Of a stretch of 64,000 nucleotides of DNA, positions 38,934-47,865 are shown in pieces. The notes beneath the pieces were generated by a model that worked only from the letters and a program-made list of their open reading frames with translations, made no database searches and was not told the DNA's origin. Origin of the DNA: Brevibacterium sanguinis. Its GTDB lineage: Bacteria > Actinomycetota > Actinomycetes > Actinomycetales > Brevibacteriaceae. The first letter of the stretch is position 1. The number at the start of each line of letters is the position of its first letter. The stretch covers positions 1 through 64,000 of the forward strand of contig NZ_QNSB01000007.1 of NCBI RefSeq assembly GCF_003315415.1, written 5' to 3'. The translations under genes and the position numbers were made by a program.

Positions 38934-39956
38934 ATGGAAACACTGGCAACGATCTGGTTCGTCCTCATCATCGTGCTGTGGATGGGGTACCTCTTCCTCG
39001 ACGGCTTCGACCTCGGCGTCGGGATGCTCTTGCCGGTCTTCAGCCGGGACGAGAGGCGCCGACGCGTCCTGCTCAACGCGATCGGCCCGGTGTGGGACGG
39101 CAATGAGGTCTGGCTCATCACCGCCGCCGGCGCCACCTTCGCCGCGTTCCCGCACTGGTACGCCTCCCTGTTCAGCGCGCTCTACGTGCCCCTGACACTG
39201 TGCCTGCTCGCACTCATCTTCCGCGCCGTCGCCATCGAGTACCGCGGCAAGGGCCACACCCGGGCGTGGCGCAGCACCTGGACCTGGGCGATGGCGCTGG
39301 GGTCGCTGGGCACGGCGTTCTTCGTCGGCGCCCTGCTCGCCGTTACCTCGACGGGACTGCCGCTCAACGAGCACGGGGACCTCGTCGGAGGCGCCTTCGC
39401 CTGGCTCGGGTGGCCGGCCGTCATCGGCGGTCTCGGTGCGGTCGGCTTCTCCCTCGTCCACGCTCTCATCTACCTCGGCCTCAAGACCGAGGGACCGATT
39501 CGGGCCAGGGCCCGGCGGTGGGCCCTGCGCGCGATCGTCCCGGCCTCCGTTCCGTTCCTCGTGTGGTTCGCCACCGCGGCGCTCTCCCGGACCTGGCTGC
39601 TTCTCGTCGTCGCCGTGGCCGTCGGGGCGCTCGCAGGTGCCATCGTCGCCGTGCGCGCCGAGGCGGAGAAGCGGGCCTTCGTCCTCCACGGGGTCTACCT
39701 CGTCGCAGGACTCGGCGCCGTGTTCTCAGGCGTCTACCCCGTCGTGCTGCCGTCGACGCTCGATCCCGCGCACTCCCTGACGATCGCCTCGGCGTCGTCG
39801 TCCGAGTACACCCTGGGCGTCATGCTCGTCGTCACCGTGATCTTCCTGCCGATCATCATCGGGTACCAGATCTTCAGCTACAGGATGTTCCTCGGCCGGC
39901 TGCGCGAGACCCACATCCCCGAGGCGCACCGGCTGCCCGTGGCGATCCGCTCATGA
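38934..39956 (+). CDS. cydB: cytochrome bd quinol oxidase subunit II
   Basis: Membrane subunit of 340 residues with about eight or nine spans. It starts METLATIWFVLIIVLWMGYLFLDG, in which the LDGFDLGVG pattern is the CydB hallmark, and has NAIGPVWDGNEVWLI near 50. ATG at 38928 is also in frame, but AGGAG at 38921-38925 is well spaced only for 38934. The stop overlaps the cydDC start in an ATGA junction, so the three genes should be translated together. Confidence 0.94.
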   Translation: METLATIWFVLIIVLWMGYLFLDGFDLGVGMLLPVFSRDERRRRVLLNAIGPVWDGNEVWLITAAGATFAAFPHWYASLFSALYVPLTLCLLALIFRAVAIEYRGKGHTRAWRSTWTWAMALGSLGTAFFVGALLAVTSTGLPLNEHGDLVGGAFAWLGWPAVIGGLGAVGFSLVHALIYLGLKTEGPIRARARRWALRAIVPASVPFLVWFATAALSRTWLLLVVAVAVGALAGAIVAVRAEAEKRAFVLHGVYLVAGLGAVFSGVYPVVLPSTLDPAHSLTIASASSSEYTLGVMLVVTVIFLPIIIGYQIFSYRMFLGRLRETHIPEAHRLPVAIRS

Positions 39957-42900
39957 GCTCGCCGCTGCGCATCCTGTTCGAGCAGCCGGGCGGCCGCCGC
40001 GGCCTCGCCGTCCCGGTCGGCTCGGCGCTGGCCCGGGCCGTCGGGCTGGTCCTCCTCGCCGAGGCGCTCGTCCGCGCGATCGTGTCCGCGGGCGATCCCG
40101 CCCTGTGGTGGACGCTCGGCCTCCTCGGCGCCGGGCTGCGGGGCGCGGGACTGTGGATCGACGAGCAGTGGGGCACGCGTGCCGCCGCGGCCGCCCACGG
40201 CCGGCTGCGGTCCTCCATCCTCACCACCCTGCTGCGGGGGCGGGCGCGCGCCCGGGCGAGCACCGCCGTCGCCGTCACCCGCGGCGTCGACGACCTCGAG
40301 GACTACTTCACGACCGTCGTCCCGGCGTTGAGCGCCGCGGCCGTCGTGCCCGCGACCCTCCTCGTCCGGATCGTGTTCACCGATGCCCTCTCGGCCGTGA
40401 TCATCGCCGCGTGCCTGCCCCTGGTGCCGGTCTTCATGGTCCTCATCGGCCGCTACACCGCCGACTCGACGGCCGCGACGACCACGGCGCTCGCCCGGAT
40501 GTCGGACCACCTCGCCGAGCTCGCCGCCGGCCTGCCCGTCCTCATCGGGGTCGGCCGCTCCCGCGACCATGCCCGCGCCCTGCGGAAGCTGGGCGCGGAC
40601 TACCACTCGGCGAGCCTTACGACCCTGCGCATCGCGTTCCTCTCGAGCCTCGCCCTCGAGCTCATCGCGACGATCTCCGTCGCCCTCGTCGCCGTCGTCA
40701 TCGGTCTGCGCCTGGTGTCGGGGAGCATGGACCTGGCTTCGGGACTGTTCGTCCTCCTCCTGGCCCCCGAGTGCTTCAACCCGCTGCGGCAGCTCGGCGC
40801 GGGCTTCCACGCCAGTGAGAACGGCCGCGACGCCTACGACCGCGCCCGGGAGCTCATCGCCGGCGAGCAGTCGGCCCACGCGGACACCGCGGATGCCGAC
40901 GCCGCCGGCACCGGCTCTGCGGGCCCCGCCGGCACCGTCGCCGGGCCCCCGGCCGATGCGGCCACCGAGGCCATGATCGAGTCCGGCGGGCCCGCCGGTC
41001 GGGTCGTCCACGGTGACGGCACGACGATCACGTGGACCGGGGAGATCCCCGCGGCCCCTGGCGTCACGGCGATCACCGGAGCCACCGGCTCCGGCAAGTC
41101 GAGCGTGCTGGCCGCACTCACCGGCACCCTCCCGCGCACCTCGGCGACGTCGGCCGTGCAGCTCGACTGCGCCTATGTCCCGCAGACACCCCGGTTCTTC
41201 GCCGAGACGGTCGGGGAGGAGCTCGCGGTCTTCGGGCTCGATCCCGCGCGGGCGCGAGAGGAACTGGCCTCGGCGAACCTGGGGATTCCGGCGAGCGCAC
41301 CGATCGCCGCACTGAGCCCGGGCCAGCAGCGTCGCCTCGCGCTCGTCCGCACTGCCGCCCGCGTCGACGCCGGCGCCGAGGTGCTCGTGCTCGACGAGCC
41401 GACCGCCCACCTCGACGAGGAGAGTGCCGCCCTGGTCATCGGCATGATCGCGGCGGTCTCGACCCGGCTGCGCATCGTTCTGGCCAGCCACGACGAGCAC
41501 GTGCTCGACCTGGCCGACCACGAGATCGCGCCGTGGGAGACCGCACCGGCGGATGTGGACGCACCGGCGGAGGTGGGCGCACCGGCGGAGGTGGGCGCAC
41601 CGGCGGATGTGGTCGCACCGGCGGTCGCACCCGGATCGGCGGAGGAGCCTGCACCGGTGGGCGGAGAGTCCGCTCCAGTGGAGCCGGCCGTGAGCGCGAT
41701 CCCGGCGGCGACTCCCCACAGCGCCCGGGGAACCGTCGATCCCCGGCCGGCGGACGGCCTCGAGGGTACGCACCGACCCGATGGCGGACGCGGTTCCGCG
41801 CCGGCGCCCGGGAGCCTGCGGCGCCGCTGGTCCGCGCTGCGGGCGAGCATGCCGCTGCTTCGCCGCGACATGGTCCTCGCCCTGCTCGCCTCGTGCGCGG
41901 CGAGCCTCGCTGCGATCGCCCTCACCGCCGTCTCCGCCTGGCTCATCGTCGAGGCCTCCCACCAACCGCCCATCATGACCCTCCTGGTCGCGATCGTCGG
42001 GGTGCGGTTCTTCGGGCTCAGCCGCTCACTCCTGCAGTACCTCAGCCGGCTCACGCTCCATTCGGCGATCTTCGCCTCGCTCACGGCGCTGCGCTCGCGG
42101 CTCTGGGCGCACTTCGAACGCTCCGGGTCGGGCGATCGGACGCTGCTCACCTCCGACACCGCGCTGCGCACGATGATCGCCGACGCCGACGACCTCCGCG
42201 ACCTCGTGCCCCGCGCCCTCGTCCCGCCGATCGTCGCGCTCATGGTCGTCGCGGCCATCATCACCACCACCGGTCTCCTCCTCCCGACCGCGGTGCCGAT
42301 CCTCCTCGTGCTCGCCGGCCTCGGCCTGCTGCTCGTCCCGGCGCTGCTCGTGCGCGCTCAGGCCCCGGTGGCGGCGCGGATGCGGTCCGGCAGGGCCCGC
42401 ATCCTCTCCCTCGTCACCCGAGCGCTCGCGGCCACGGTCGACCTCACAGCCAACCGCGCCGCGGGGTCCGTGCTCGACCGCCTCGCCACGACCGAGGCGG
42501 ATCTCGCCGACGCCCAGTCGAGATCCGCGAGGGTGTACGGCGCCGCTCAGCTCGCGATCCAGGTCGCCACGGCAGCGGCCGCGGTGGCCGTCGCGGCGAC
42601 GAGCTCCGCCCCGACCGGCGTCCTCGCCGTCGTCGTCCTCATGACCGTCGGCCTCACCGACGTCCTCTCCTCCTCCCTCACGGCATGGCGCGCGCTGCCC
42701 CAGCTCGGCCTCGTCCTCGACCGGCTGCCCGTCGCACGTGCGCACGTCGGCGCCGACGATGAGGACCCTGCGGCGCAGCCGACGGCGGCAGGGCGGGCGC
42801 CGCGATTGACCTCGCTCGCCCTCGAGGGGATCACCGTCGGGTGGGAGGAACGGGCCGTGGTCGAGGATCTCGACCTGCGCGCGGACGTCGATCGGTGGAC

Positions 42901-43486
42901 GGTCGTCGTCGGCGAGTCCGGCAGCGGCAAGTCGACGACGGTGGGAGTCCTGCTGAGATTCCTCGACCCGTGGTCGGGACGCTACCGGGCGGGCACGACG
43001 ACGGGGCAGGATGTCGACGTCCTCGGATTCGCGGCCGCAGAGGTGGCCGGTGCACTCGCCTGGTGCCCGCAGGAGGCGCACGTGTTCCGCTCCACCGTCC
43101 GGGGCAACCTCGCGATCGCGAGGGAGCAGACGCCGAGCGACTCCCAGATGTGCGATGCCCTGACCCGCGCGGGCCTCGGCGAATGGGCCAACGCCCAAGG
43201 ACTCGACAGGTGGGTCGGGGACCGCGGCGCGGAGATCTCGGGCGGTCAGCGGCAGAGGCTGGCCGTGGCCAGGACGATCCTCAGCGGAGCGGGCGTCATC
43301 GTCCTCGACGAGCCCACCGCGCACCTCGACCGCGCGACGGCCGCCGGGATGCTCGCGCGGCTCCGACAGGGCCTGGTCGGCCACACCGTCGTCCTCGTCA
43401 CCCACGACCGGCGGCTCATAGAGCCGGACGATCGGGTCGTCGACCTCGGTGCCGGTCGGCTCAGTCCCGCTTCGAGCCGAACATGA
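39953..43486 (+). CDS. cydDC: fused CydDC ABC exporter for bd oxidase assembly
   Basis: One polypeptide of 1177 residues that joins the CydD and CydC halves of the thiol/haem-linked exporter needed to assemble cytochrome bd. Half one has a transmembrane domain (about 10-300) and a nucleotide-binding domain with Walker A TGATGSGKSS near 378 and the signature LSPGQQ. Half two has a second transmembrane domain (about 630-890), Walker A GESGSGKSTT near 987 and SGGQRQRLA. Both Walker B motifs read VLDEPTAHLD. LSPGQQ departs from the LSGGQ consensus. A repetitive Ala/Pro linker at about 530-560 joins the halves. Fusion is known in other actinobacteria. Confidence 0.94.
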   Translation: MSSPLRILFEQPGGRRGLAVPVGSALARAVGLVLLAEALVRAIVSAGDPALWWTLGLLGAGLRGAGLWIDEQWGTRAAAAAHGRLRSSILTTLLRGRARARASTAVAVTRGVDDLEDYFTTVVPALSAAAVVPATLLVRIVFTDALSAVIIAACLPLVPVFMVLIGRYTADSTAATTTALARMSDHLAELAAGLPVLIGVGRSRDHARALRKLGADYHSASLTTLRIAFLSSLALELIATISVALVAVVIGLRLVSGSMDLASGLFVLLLAPECFNPLRQLGAGFHASENGRDAYDRARELIAGEQSAHADTADADAAGTGSAGPAGTVAGPPADAATEAMIESGGPAGRVVHGDGTTITWTGEIPAAPGVTAITGATGSGKSSVLAALTGTLPRTSATSAVQLDCAYVPQTPRFFAETVGEELAVFGLDPARAREELASANLGIPASAPIAALSPGQQRRLALVRTAARVDAGAEVLVLDEPTAHLDEESAALVIGMIAAVSTRLRIVLASHDEHVLDLADHEIAPWETAPADVDAPAEVGAPAEVGAPADVVAPAVAPGSAEEPAPVGGESAPVEPAVSAIPAATPHSARGTVDPRPADGLEGTHRPDGGRGSAPAPGSLRRRWSALRASMPLLRRDMVLALLASCAASLAAIALTAVSAWLIVEASHQPPIMTLLVAIVGVRFFGLSRSLLQYLSRLTLHSAIFASLTALRSRLWAHFERSGSGDRTLLTSDTALRTMIADADDLRDLVPRALVPPIVALMVVAAIITTTGLLLPTAVPILLVLAGLGLLLVPALLVRAQAPVAARMRSGRARILSLVTRALAATVDLTANRAAGSVLDRLATTEADLADAQSRSARVYGAAQLAIQVATAAAAVAVAATSSAPTGVLAVVVLMTVGLTDVLSSSLTAWRALPQLGLVLDRLPVARAHVGADDEDPAAQPTAAGRAPRLTSLALEGITVGWEERAVVEDLDLRADVDRWTVVVGESGSGKSTTVGVLLRFLDPWSGRYRAGTTTGQDVDVLGFAAAEVAGALAWCPQEAHVFRSTVRGNLAIAREQTPSDSQMCDALTRAGLGEWANAQGLDRWVGDRGAEISGGQRQRLAVARTILSGAGVIVLDEPTAHLDRATAAGMLARLRQGLVGHTVVLVTHDRRLIEPDDRVVDLGAGRLSPASSRT
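41543..41625 (+). repeat. 18-bp tandem repeat inside cydDC
   Basis: Four units starting GCACCGGCGG at 41543, 41561, 41579 and 41597 plus a partial fifth encode APAxVx hexapeptides in the linker between the two halves of CydDC. In-frame copy number changes would alter linker length without breaking the protein. Confidence 0.85.
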
Positions 43487-44504
43487 TCTCGTCCCAGCTC
43501 GGGATCGAGGCGCGGCTGCTCTTCTTCTTCGCCTTCGACTCGGTCGACCGGTACTGATCGGCGTCGTCGCTGACCCCCGGTTCGTTGAGCAGGGAGAGCT
43601 GATTGTCGTCGTCGAACCGCCCGACCTCGAGGGTCGGCTCCTGCTCCTCGTCGGATTCGAAGGCGAAGACCTCGTCGTCGGTGGCGGCCTCGGGGCGGCC
43701 CGGAGCGGTGTGCGCTCCCTGCGGATGCGTCTCGGGGTCCTCGGTCACCGCGCGCAGACGCGCCCGCGGCTCGTCCTCGTCCCGGCGCCTCCTGCGCAGG
43801 TTCTCGAGGATCCGGCCGGTCTCGGCCTGATGGTCGCGCACCGCCGGGGTCTCCTCGGGAGTCGCCGCCGGGGTGAGGGGCTCGATCTCCTCCGTCTGCC
43901 GCTGGCGCTCGACCCCCGACCCGTAGTGGGGGATGGGCCCGGTGTCGGTCGGTCCCGAATCGGAGAGCCATTTCGCCTCGTCGTCGAGGGGGGTGAGCGA
44001 GTTGCGGTAGAAGTTCCACCCGGCCGTGCGGGTGCGCTCGGCCGCCGTGAACGAGAGCTGGACGTACCAGTTGCCGTCCTGCTGCTTCCAGGCGTCCCAG
44101 TCCATCGTCTCGATGTCGACGTCGCGCATCGCCAGGCGCGTCTGGCACAGTTCGACGAGCGGGGTCGGATCCCCATTGGGGTCGTGGTCGAAGTAGATCG
44201 GGTGCCGGCTGGCCCGGTGGGCCATGTGCGCACGCTCGGCGAGGGCGGGGCGTTCATAGGTGCGGACCTGCTCGATGTCGGCACCGGTCGCGGCGATGAC
44301 CTCCTCGGCGCTCATCCCGCCGCGGATCATCGCCTGGATGTCGCGGGGACGCACAGGGGTGTCCCTCCTCACGGCGGCGCGGTCCTTGCGGACGGCCGCG
44401 TAGAGAGCCTCGTCGAAGGGCAGCCGGTACTGCTGACCGTCGTCGTCCTTCAGCAGCAGGTGGGTGCCGTCGGCGTCGACTCCATTCAAGCTCAATTCAC
44501 GCAT
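43461..44504 (-). CDS. sepH: cell division protein SepH (DUF3071)
   Basis: Actinobacterial protein of 347 residues; SepH binds FtsZ and stimulates its assembly in Streptomyces. The N-terminal DUF3071 domain (MRELSLNGVDADGTHLLL to about residue 170) carries a helix-turn-helix-like RPRDIQAMIRGGMSAEEVI near 52-70. The rest is charged and unstructured and ends with the conserved SRASIPSWDEIMFG. AAGGAGCC precedes the ATG at 44504. Its 3' end overlaps the convergent cydDC by 26 bases. It is a second FtsZ partner in the window beside SepF. Confidence 0.88.
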   Translation of the reverse strand: MRELSLNGVDADGTHLLLKDDDGQQYRLPFDEALYAAVRKDRAAVRRDTPVRPRDIQAMIRGGMSAEEVIAATGADIEQVRTYERPALAERAHMAHRASRHPIYFDHDPNGDPTPLVELCQTRLAMRDVDIETMDWDAWKQQDGNWYVQLSFTAAERTRTAGWNFYRNSLTPLDDEAKWLSDSGPTDTGPIPHYGSGVERQRQTEEIEPLTPAATPEETPAVRDHQAETGRILENLRRRRRDEDEPRARLRAVTEDPETHPQGAHTAPGRPEAATDDEVFAFESDEEQEPTLEVGRFDDDNQLSLLNEPGVSDDADQYRSTESKAKKKSSRASIPSWDEIMFGSKRD

Positions 44505-44678
44505 TGCCCAGGCTCCTTAATCGCAGTCTCGACTTGAATCCTGTCACGTCCGCGTCCGCGAGTCGGGCAGATTCCCTCGCGAGTCGCGAAATCCCGCGCC
44601 GTTTCGCCTGCGGACGGCCCGACGGTGAGTGGAATCGGCTCACTGTGCGGACAACCGGCATTGATTCTCTACACGCGG

Positions 44679-44684
44679 TAAAAT
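44679..44684 (+). promoter_or_regulatory. -10 element of hemH, leaderless layout
   Basis: TAAAAT ends seven bases before the GTG at 44692. A weak TTGATT lies only 12 bp upstream. The remaining bases to sepH (from 44505) show no other clear element. Confidence 0.55.
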
Positions 44685-44691
44685 CGAGGAC

Positions 44692-45792
44692 GTGAATACG
44701 ACAGCACCCATCGACACTCTCGTCCTCATGTCCTTCGGAGGACCGGAGGCCCCAGAAGAAGTCGTCCCCTTCCTCAAGAACGTCACCGCCGGACGCGGCA
44801 TCCCCGAGGAGCGGCTTGAAGAGGTGGGTGAGCACTACTTCGGATTCGGCGGGCGCTCGCCCATCAACGACCAGAACAAGGCGCTGCTCGCCGCACTCCG
44901 GACCGAACTCGACCGGCGCGGCATCGACACCCCGCTAATCTGGGGCAATCGGAACTGGGAGCCCTATCTCACCGACGAGGTCCGCGCCGAGGTCGAGGCG
45001 GGCCGGACCCGCTTCCTGTCCATCGACACCTCGGCGTACTCCTCCTATTCCTCGTGCCGGCAGTACCGGGAGGACTTCGCCCGGACGGTGGAGAGCATGC
45101 GGAACGAGGGCCACGAGGTCTCGATCGAGAAGATCCGGCAGTTCTACAACCATCCCGGTTACGCCGACGCGTGCGCGGCACTGCTCACGGAGGGGCTCGA
45201 GGACTTCCGCTCCCAGGTGGCAGCGCTCGACGCCGACCGTCACCGCATCCTCTTCGTCACGCACTCGATCCCCGACGTCATGCAGGACGCCTCCGCGGTC
45301 GAGACGAACGGGTACCGGGCCCAGCACGAGGAGCTCATGGCGCACCTGCTCGCCGAGCTCCCCGAGGAGATGCGCCTGCCGGCCGAGCTCGTCTACTGCT
45401 CCCGCTCCGGGTCTCCCGAGGTGCCGTGGCTCGAACCCGACGTCAACGATCGGATGGAGGAGCTCGCGGGGGAGGGGATCACAGGAGTGGTCATCGTCCC
45501 CATCGGCTTCATCTCCGACCACATGGAGGTCGCCTACGACCTCGACACCGAGGCGAAGGAGACCGCCGGTGAGCTGGGCCTCGCCTTCACCCGCGTCGCC
45601 ACCGTGGGCACCCACCCGCTCTTCGTCCGCGGCCTCGTCGATCTCATCGAGGAGCGGGTCGCCCAGCTGCGCGGGCAGGACGTCGAGACGCCCGTCATTC
45701 CCGGGACGCGTCCGCTCGGCCCGGGAAGCGGCGCCTGCAGCATCGACTGCTGCCGCGGCCGGGTCGAGCGGCCGACCCACCCGAACTGGTGA
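44692..45792 (+). CDS. hemH: coproporphyrin III ferrochelatase
   Basis: Inserts ferrous iron into coproporphyrin III in the Gram-positive haem route (CpfC). The protein is 366 residues with the chelatase motifs LMSFGGPEAPEEVVPFL near 12, SAYSSYSSCRQYRED near 113, and the HSIPD loop near 189 with the metal-binding His. Its C-terminus has CSIDCC, a cysteine cluster; many actinobacterial ferrochelatases carry a [2Fe-2S] cluster but the spacing here differs from the mycobacterial pattern I recall, so a cluster is only possible. Ends before a strong terminator. Confidence 0.92.
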   Translation: MNTTAPIDTLVLMSFGGPEAPEEVVPFLKNVTAGRGIPEERLEEVGEHYFGFGGRSPINDQNKALLAALRTELDRRGIDTPLIWGNRNWEPYLTDEVRAEVEAGRTRFLSIDTSAYSSYSSCRQYREDFARTVESMRNEGHEVSIEKIRQFYNHPGYADACAALLTEGLEDFRSQVAALDADRHRILFVTHSIPDVMQDASAVETNGYRAQHEELMAHLLAELPEEMRLPAELVYCSRSGSPEVPWLEPDVNDRMEELAGEGITGVVIVPIGFISDHMEVAYDLDTEAKETAGELGLAFTRVATVGTHPLFVRGLVDLIEERVAQLRGQDVETPVIPGTRPLGPGSGACSIDCCRGRVERPTHPNW

Positions 45793-45825
45793 GCCGACCC
45801 ACCGCCCCCGAGAGCTGAGAACGAC

Positions 45826-45862
45826 GAATCCCTCCCCCGCTCGATGAGCTGGGGAGGGATTC
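45826..45862. terminator. terminator between hemH and the small minus-strand gene
   Basis: GAATCCCTCCCC (45826-45837) pairs with GGGGAGGGATTC (45851-45862), with an inner GCTC/GAGC pair. TTCT follows on the plus strand. It sits between converging genes and can act in both directions. Confidence 0.85.
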
Positions 45863-45936
45863 TCCGTCGCCCGCGGACCCGGCCCGCGGGCCTGAGCATG
45901 GCGTCATGAGCGCGGACTGCACCGCACCCGGGACGC

Positions 45937-46164
45937 TCAGGCTCCTTCGGGCTCGACGATGACCGGAATGGACCCGGTCTCGGCCCTGATCACCTCGGCG
46001 ATGGGCCCTGTGTCGACGTCGTTGCGGTCGGCCAGGGCCAGGAGATTCTCCAGTTCGTCGATGAGGTTCTCGACGAGGAAGTCGTCCCCGGCGGCTCGGG
46101 CCTCATGGAGGCGCTGACGGACATCGTCGATCCTGGTGTCGAGTTGATCTGCGAATTCACTCAT
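45937..46164 (-). CDS. small hypothetical protein, 75 residues
   Basis: Short acidic helical protein. It starts MSEFADQLDTRIDDVRQRLH with a ribosome binding site AGGAAGGAC 12-20 bases upstream of the ATG at 46164, and ends in a predicted strand (SIPVIVEPEG). The frame stays open to 46476, but the extra 104 residues lack protein-like composition and would cover the divergent DUF4193 promoter. I do not recognise the family. It lies opposite DUF4193 across a 290-base divergent gap. Confidence 0.65.
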   Translation of the reverse strand: MSEFADQLDTRIDDVRQRLHEARAAGDDFLVENLIDELENLLALADRNDVDTGPIAEVIRAETGSIPVIVEPEGA

Positions 46165-46354
46165 CGTGTATCCGTCCTTCCTCTGGTCGCCCCTCATGGG
46201 CGGGGACAGTCCCAGTTCGCGTTCATCGGCTCGCGTGGGTCGATGCTTTCCGACGGGTCCATTGTCGCAGAGCTTTTCGAGAATCCTATGTGTGAGCATC
46301 ATCGCAGGGGACCATGCGGTGACGAGAATCACTGAACGCACGTGCCGATCGATC

Positions 46355-46423
46355 TTGCCAACGCCCACCCCAGGGTGCACAATGCTGAGGACACGTTTCG
46401 GAAAGGGGATCGGATTCCCTTTC
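46355..46423 (+). promoter_or_regulatory. DUF4193 promoter and 5' hairpin
   Basis: TTGCCA (46355-46360) and CACAAT (46378-46383) are 17 bp apart. The leader contains a perfect 7-bp hairpin, GAAAGGG (46401-46407) with CCCTTTC (46417-46423), about 31 bases before the start codon. Confidence 0.5.
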
Positions 46424-46454
46424 AGTACCCCCTCAGAGAGAGCGAAGACGCCAC

Positions 46455-46754
46455 ATGGCAACCGACTACGACGCACCTCGCAAGCACGACGACGAAATCA
46501 AGAGTGACTCCATCGAACAGCTCAAGGCGCAGCGCTCTCAGGCGCAGGCGAGCAAGATCGACGAGGACGAGGCTGCGGTTGCGGAGGGGTTCGAGCTGCC
46601 GGGTGCGGACCTGTCGAACGAGGAGCTGTCGGTGCGGGTGCTGCCCAAGCAGAGCGACGAGTTCACCTGCATGGAGTGCTTCCTCGTCCGGCACCGGTCG
46701 CAGATGGCCAGCGACGACGGCGGAATGCCGATCTGCACCGACTGCGCGAGCTGA
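46455..46754 (+). CDS. DUF4193 zinc-ribbon-like protein
   Basis: Protein of 99 residues conserved across actinobacteria, function unknown. The N-terminal half is acidic and charged. Two CxxC pairs, CMEC near 72-75 and CTDC near 94-97, probably bind zinc. The ATG at 46455 is in the sequence ACATGGCAACCGAC and no strong ribosome binding site is apparent beyond AGAGAGAGCGAAG. A very strong bidirectional terminator follows, suggesting high expression. It lies near dut and DUF3093, as in relatives. Confidence 0.88.
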   Translation: MATDYDAPRKHDDEIKSDSIEQLKAQRSQAQASKIDEDEAAVAEGFELPGADLSNEELSVRVLPKQSDEFTCMECFLVRHRSQMASDDGGMPICTDCAS

Positions 46755-46777
46755 GAGCAGACGACCGCTCGACCTCT

Positions 46778-46823
46778 GAATGCACGAAGGCGCCCCGGGA
46801 GACCGGGGCGCCTTCGTGCATTC
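46778..46823. terminator. strong bidirectional terminator, 21-bp perfect stem
   Basis: Bases 46778-46798 pair without a mismatch with 46803-46823 across a GAGA tetraloop of the GNRA type. The stem stands between converging DUF4193 and DUF3093 genes. Confidence 0.92.
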
Positions 46824-46854
46824 GTCTCCGGCGCGGAGGACCCACGCACGCGGG

Positions 46855-47322
46855 TCAGTCGCGGGGACGGTCGCCCAGCGCCGCGGCGAACTCCTCGGGG
46901 TGGTTGCTCGAGACGAGCCAGTAGGGAGTCGGGTCGGTCTCGTCGGCGATGTCGATCTTCACGGCGGGCTTGACCCAGGGCCGGAGGACGAGGAAGGCGC
47001 GGGCGTTGAGCTCGACCCCCCGGGCGACACGAGCCGCCTCGGCGTCGTAGGCATGGGCGGCGGCGACGAACGTCCGCTCGATGTGCGCCTCGCCGACGAT
47101 GAGCTGGGTGTCGGTGACGACGATCCGCACGGTCAGCGACCGCATCCACAGGAACAGGAGGAGGAAGGCGATGACGGGGAGGACGACTGCGCCGAGCCTC
47201 CACACGGGGAAGACCATGAGCGCCGTCGAGGCGGCGGCGCAGACGCAGAGCGCCCAGATGCCCGGGGACGGACGGACCTTCTCCAGGTAGTTGACATGCG
47301 TTTCGGGATGAGTCGTTGCCAT
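46855..47322 (-). CDS. DUF3093 family membrane protein
   Basis: Actinobacteria-restricted protein of 155 residues with two closely spaced membrane segments at about 21-60, followed by a soluble beta-rich domain (VRIVVTDTQLIVGEAHI, then KPAVKIDIADETDPTPYWLVSSNHP). Function unknown. It is divergent from dut, the same arrangement as in other actinobacteria. GACAAT stands six bases before the ATG, a leaderless layout nearly identical to that of the amidase gene (both share GTGGGACAATGG). Confidence 0.88.
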   Translation of the reverse strand: MATTHPETHVNYLEKVRPSPGIWALCVCAAASTALMVFPVWRLGAVVLPVIAFLLLFLWMRSLTVRIVVTDTQLIVGEAHIERTFVAAAHAYDAEAARVARGVELNARAFLVLRPWVKPAVKIDIADETDPTPYWLVSSNHPEEFAAALGDRPRD

Positions 47323-47372
47323 GTCTCCATTGTCCCACAGCGCATTCTTTTGGACCGCTCAGCCGAGCAGGT

Positions 47373-47378
47373 TAGAGT
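47373..47378 (+). promoter_or_regulatory. -10 element of dut, leaderless layout
   Basis: TAGAGT ends eight bases before the GTG at 47387. The divergent DUF3093 promoter lies within the same 64-base gap. Confidence 0.55.
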
Positions 47379-47386
47379 GCTTCATT

Positions 47387-47860
47387 GTGGCTGGAACCCT
47401 GAAGATCGAACTCGCCCTGCTCGACCCCGGCATGGACGTGCCCGCGTACGCGCACGCGGCCGACGCGGGAGCGGACCTGTGCTCGACGATCGACTTCGTC
47501 CTCGAGCCCTTCGCCCGCCGACTCGTCCCCACCGGCATCGCCCTGGCGCTGCCCGTCGGGTACGCCGGTTTCGTCCACCCGCGGTCGGGGCTCTCGAGCA
47601 GGCACGGGGTGACCGTGGTCAATGCCCCGGGGACCATCGACGCCGGCTACCGGGGAGAGATCAAGGTGCCACTCATCAACCTGGACCCGCACACGGCGAT
47701 GACGATCTCCCGCGGGGACCGCATCGCCCAGCTCGTGATCCAGGAGATCAGGCAGGCGGACTTCCGCCTCGTGCCCTCGCTGGGAACCAGCGATCGCGGC
47801 GAAGGCGGCTTCGGCTCCACCGGTGGGGTCGGAGCGGGACTGAGCACCGAAGGGGTGTGA
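47387..47860 (+). CDS. dut: dUTP diphosphatase
   Basis: Trimeric dUTPase that keeps uracil out of DNA and supplies dUMP. The protein is 157 residues from GTG 47387. All five motifs are present: ADAGADLCS near 23-31, PRSGLSSRHGV near 64-74, NAPGTIDAGYRGEIKV near 77-92, GDRIAQLVI near 106-114, and the C-terminal RGEGGFGSTG near 135-144 that closes over the nucleotide. The frame is open to 47321, but TAGAGT and the missing ribosome binding site favour 47387. Confidence 0.95.
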   Translation: MAGTLKIELALLDPGMDVPAYAHAADAGADLCSTIDFVLEPFARRLVPTGIALALPVGYAGFVHPRSGLSSRHGVTVVNAPGTIDAGYRGEIKVPLINLDPHTAMTISRGDRIAQLVIQEIRQADFRLVPSLGTSDRGEGGFGSTGGVGAGLSTEGV

Positions 47861-47865
47861 CGACA

